DNA of 14,182 bases, from NCBI GenBank assembly GCA_041744735.1, contig JBGTKH010000037.1:1-14182 (forward strand), in the 5' to 3' direction. This DNA comes from JBGTKH01 sp041744735 (GTDB lineage: Bacteria > Planctomycetota > Planctomycetia > Pirellulales > Pirellulaceae). The notes below the pieces were generated by a model. The model did not search any database, had not been told where the DNA came from, and was given only the letters and a program-made list of their open reading frames with translations. The position numbers and the translations under genes were made by a program. Numbering within the stretch: the first letter of the stretch is position 1; each line of letters starts with the position of its first letter. Positions 13,526-14,182 of this stretch are shown in pieces.

Positions 13526-14182
13526 TCCGAAATCCGCCGTTCACGCACACGACTTGGCCGGTAATGAAATCCGCGGCGGGCGAGACCAAGAACCGCGCGA
13601 CGCGGGCTACGTCTTCGGGCGTGCCCCAGCGGCCTAGCAGCGATTCTTGTTGGGCACGCTGTTGCCAATAGTCCGACGATTGCTCGCCCCACGCCGTCTT
13701 GATCCAGCCCGGCGCGATGCAGTTCACACGCACGTGCGGCGCCAGAGACGCGGCCAAACTCTTGGTAAACGCCATGACCGCGCCTTTGACCGCGGCAAAC
13801 ATCTCGCCACTGTCGCCGGCCATGCCGCGTTCGGCCTGATCCCAGCCCATGTTCAGGATCACTCCGCTGGCGATTCCGGCCGCATGCTGCTTCATGCGCT
13901 CGCCGATCAAACGCGAAAGTCGCATCGTCGCCGTGACATCGACGCGCCAAAGCTGCTCCAGTTTTCGTTCGAAGGACCAATCGGCCGCTGCGCCGGTTAG
14001 CACGTCCGCACCGGCATTATTGATCCAAATGTCCACGCCGCCGCGCCAACGCCACGCTTCGTCGACCAGTGCGTCCTGTGCGTCGGTATCCGCCAAGTCG
14101 CGCGATGCAACGTGTGCGGCTTGTCCCATTTGAACGATCTGCGCTGCCACTTGCTGCGCGGCCGCGCGATTGGTGCGGCAAT
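13470..14182 (-). CDS. SDR-family protein, partial, lacking the catalytic tyrosine
   Basis: The frame is open to the right edge, so the gene begins outside the window and its cofactor-binding TGxxxGIG is not visible; the GTG at 14150 is probably internal. The short-chain dehydrogenase/reductase pattern is clear: DIWINNAGAD, SGVILNMGWDQ, KGAVMAFTKSLA, RVNCIAPGWI and GTPEDVARVARFLVSP, then FITGQVVCVNGGF at the usual C-terminus. The YxxxK site, however, reads FAAVK (Phe codon at 13797-13799), and the usual catalytic serine region reads NMGWD. It may therefore bind a nucleotide without normal dehydrogenase chemistry, or belong to a divergent subfamily. After GGFRK the protein continues in a charged tail encoded by the heptamer array. 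Confidence 0.88.
   Translation of the reverse strand, partial: CRTNRAAAQQVAAQIVQMGQAAHVASRDLADTDAQDALVDEAWRWRGGVDIWINNAGADVLTGAAADWSFERKLEQLWRVDVTATMRLSRLIGERMKQHAAGIASGVILNMGWDQAERGMAGDSGEMFAAVKGAVMAFTKSLAASLAPHVRVNCIAPGWIKTAWGEQSSDYWQQRAQQESLLGRWGTPEDVARVARFLVSPAADFITGQVVCVNGGFRKDEGRRTKDEGRRMKDEG

Overview
The window looks like a chromosomal segment of a member of the Planctomycetota, probably of the Pirellula type. This rests on the moderately high GC, the flagellar order flgK-flgL-fliW-csrA-fliC-fliD-fliS, a futalosine-pathway MqnD, a dihydropteroate-synthase-like protein of the type found in planctomycetes with methanopterin-linked C1 metabolism, and intergenic spaces full of palindromic repeats. 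The assignment is from recognising the sequence by eye; no database search was possible.

Positions 1-7347 (plus strand) form a late flagellar block: the end of flgK, an unusually long flgL with three tandem inserts, fliW, csrA, flagellin fliC, cap protein fliD and the flagellin chaperone fliS. fliW and csrA sit directly before fliC. The fliC gene has a good sigma-28-type promoter and a leader of about 270 nt carrying seven GGA triplets, as expected if FliW, CsrA and flagellin form the partner switch known from Bacillus subtilis. Positions 7532-8701 hold mqnD and a small two-helix membrane protein.

Positions 8838-14182 (all minus strand) hold an SDR-family protein running off the right edge, a dihydropteroate-synthase-like protein, a mazE antitoxin, a wrecked mazF fused to a Uma2 remnant, pabB and pabA. 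The pab genes make 4-aminobenzoate, the arene precursor of folate and of tetrahydromethanopterin, so they fit functionally with the dihydropteroate-synthase-like protein nearby.

The most interesting feature is not a gene. Six intergenic or intragenic places carry nine short hairpins of nearly constant geometry: GTAG, then an 8-bp stem, a 3-4 nt loop, and the other stem strand. Four sites are inverted or bounded pairs. This is the architecture of REP/REPIN elements mobilised by REP-associated tyrosine transposases. One pair lies inside a 111-bp element with its own terminal inverted repeats and an exact 8-bp direct duplication, inserted into mazF. A second lies inside a 114-bp element flanked by TAA. 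Most of the elements abut or overlap the 3' ends of genes. A heptanucleotide repeat array also supplies the C-terminal tail of the SDR protein.
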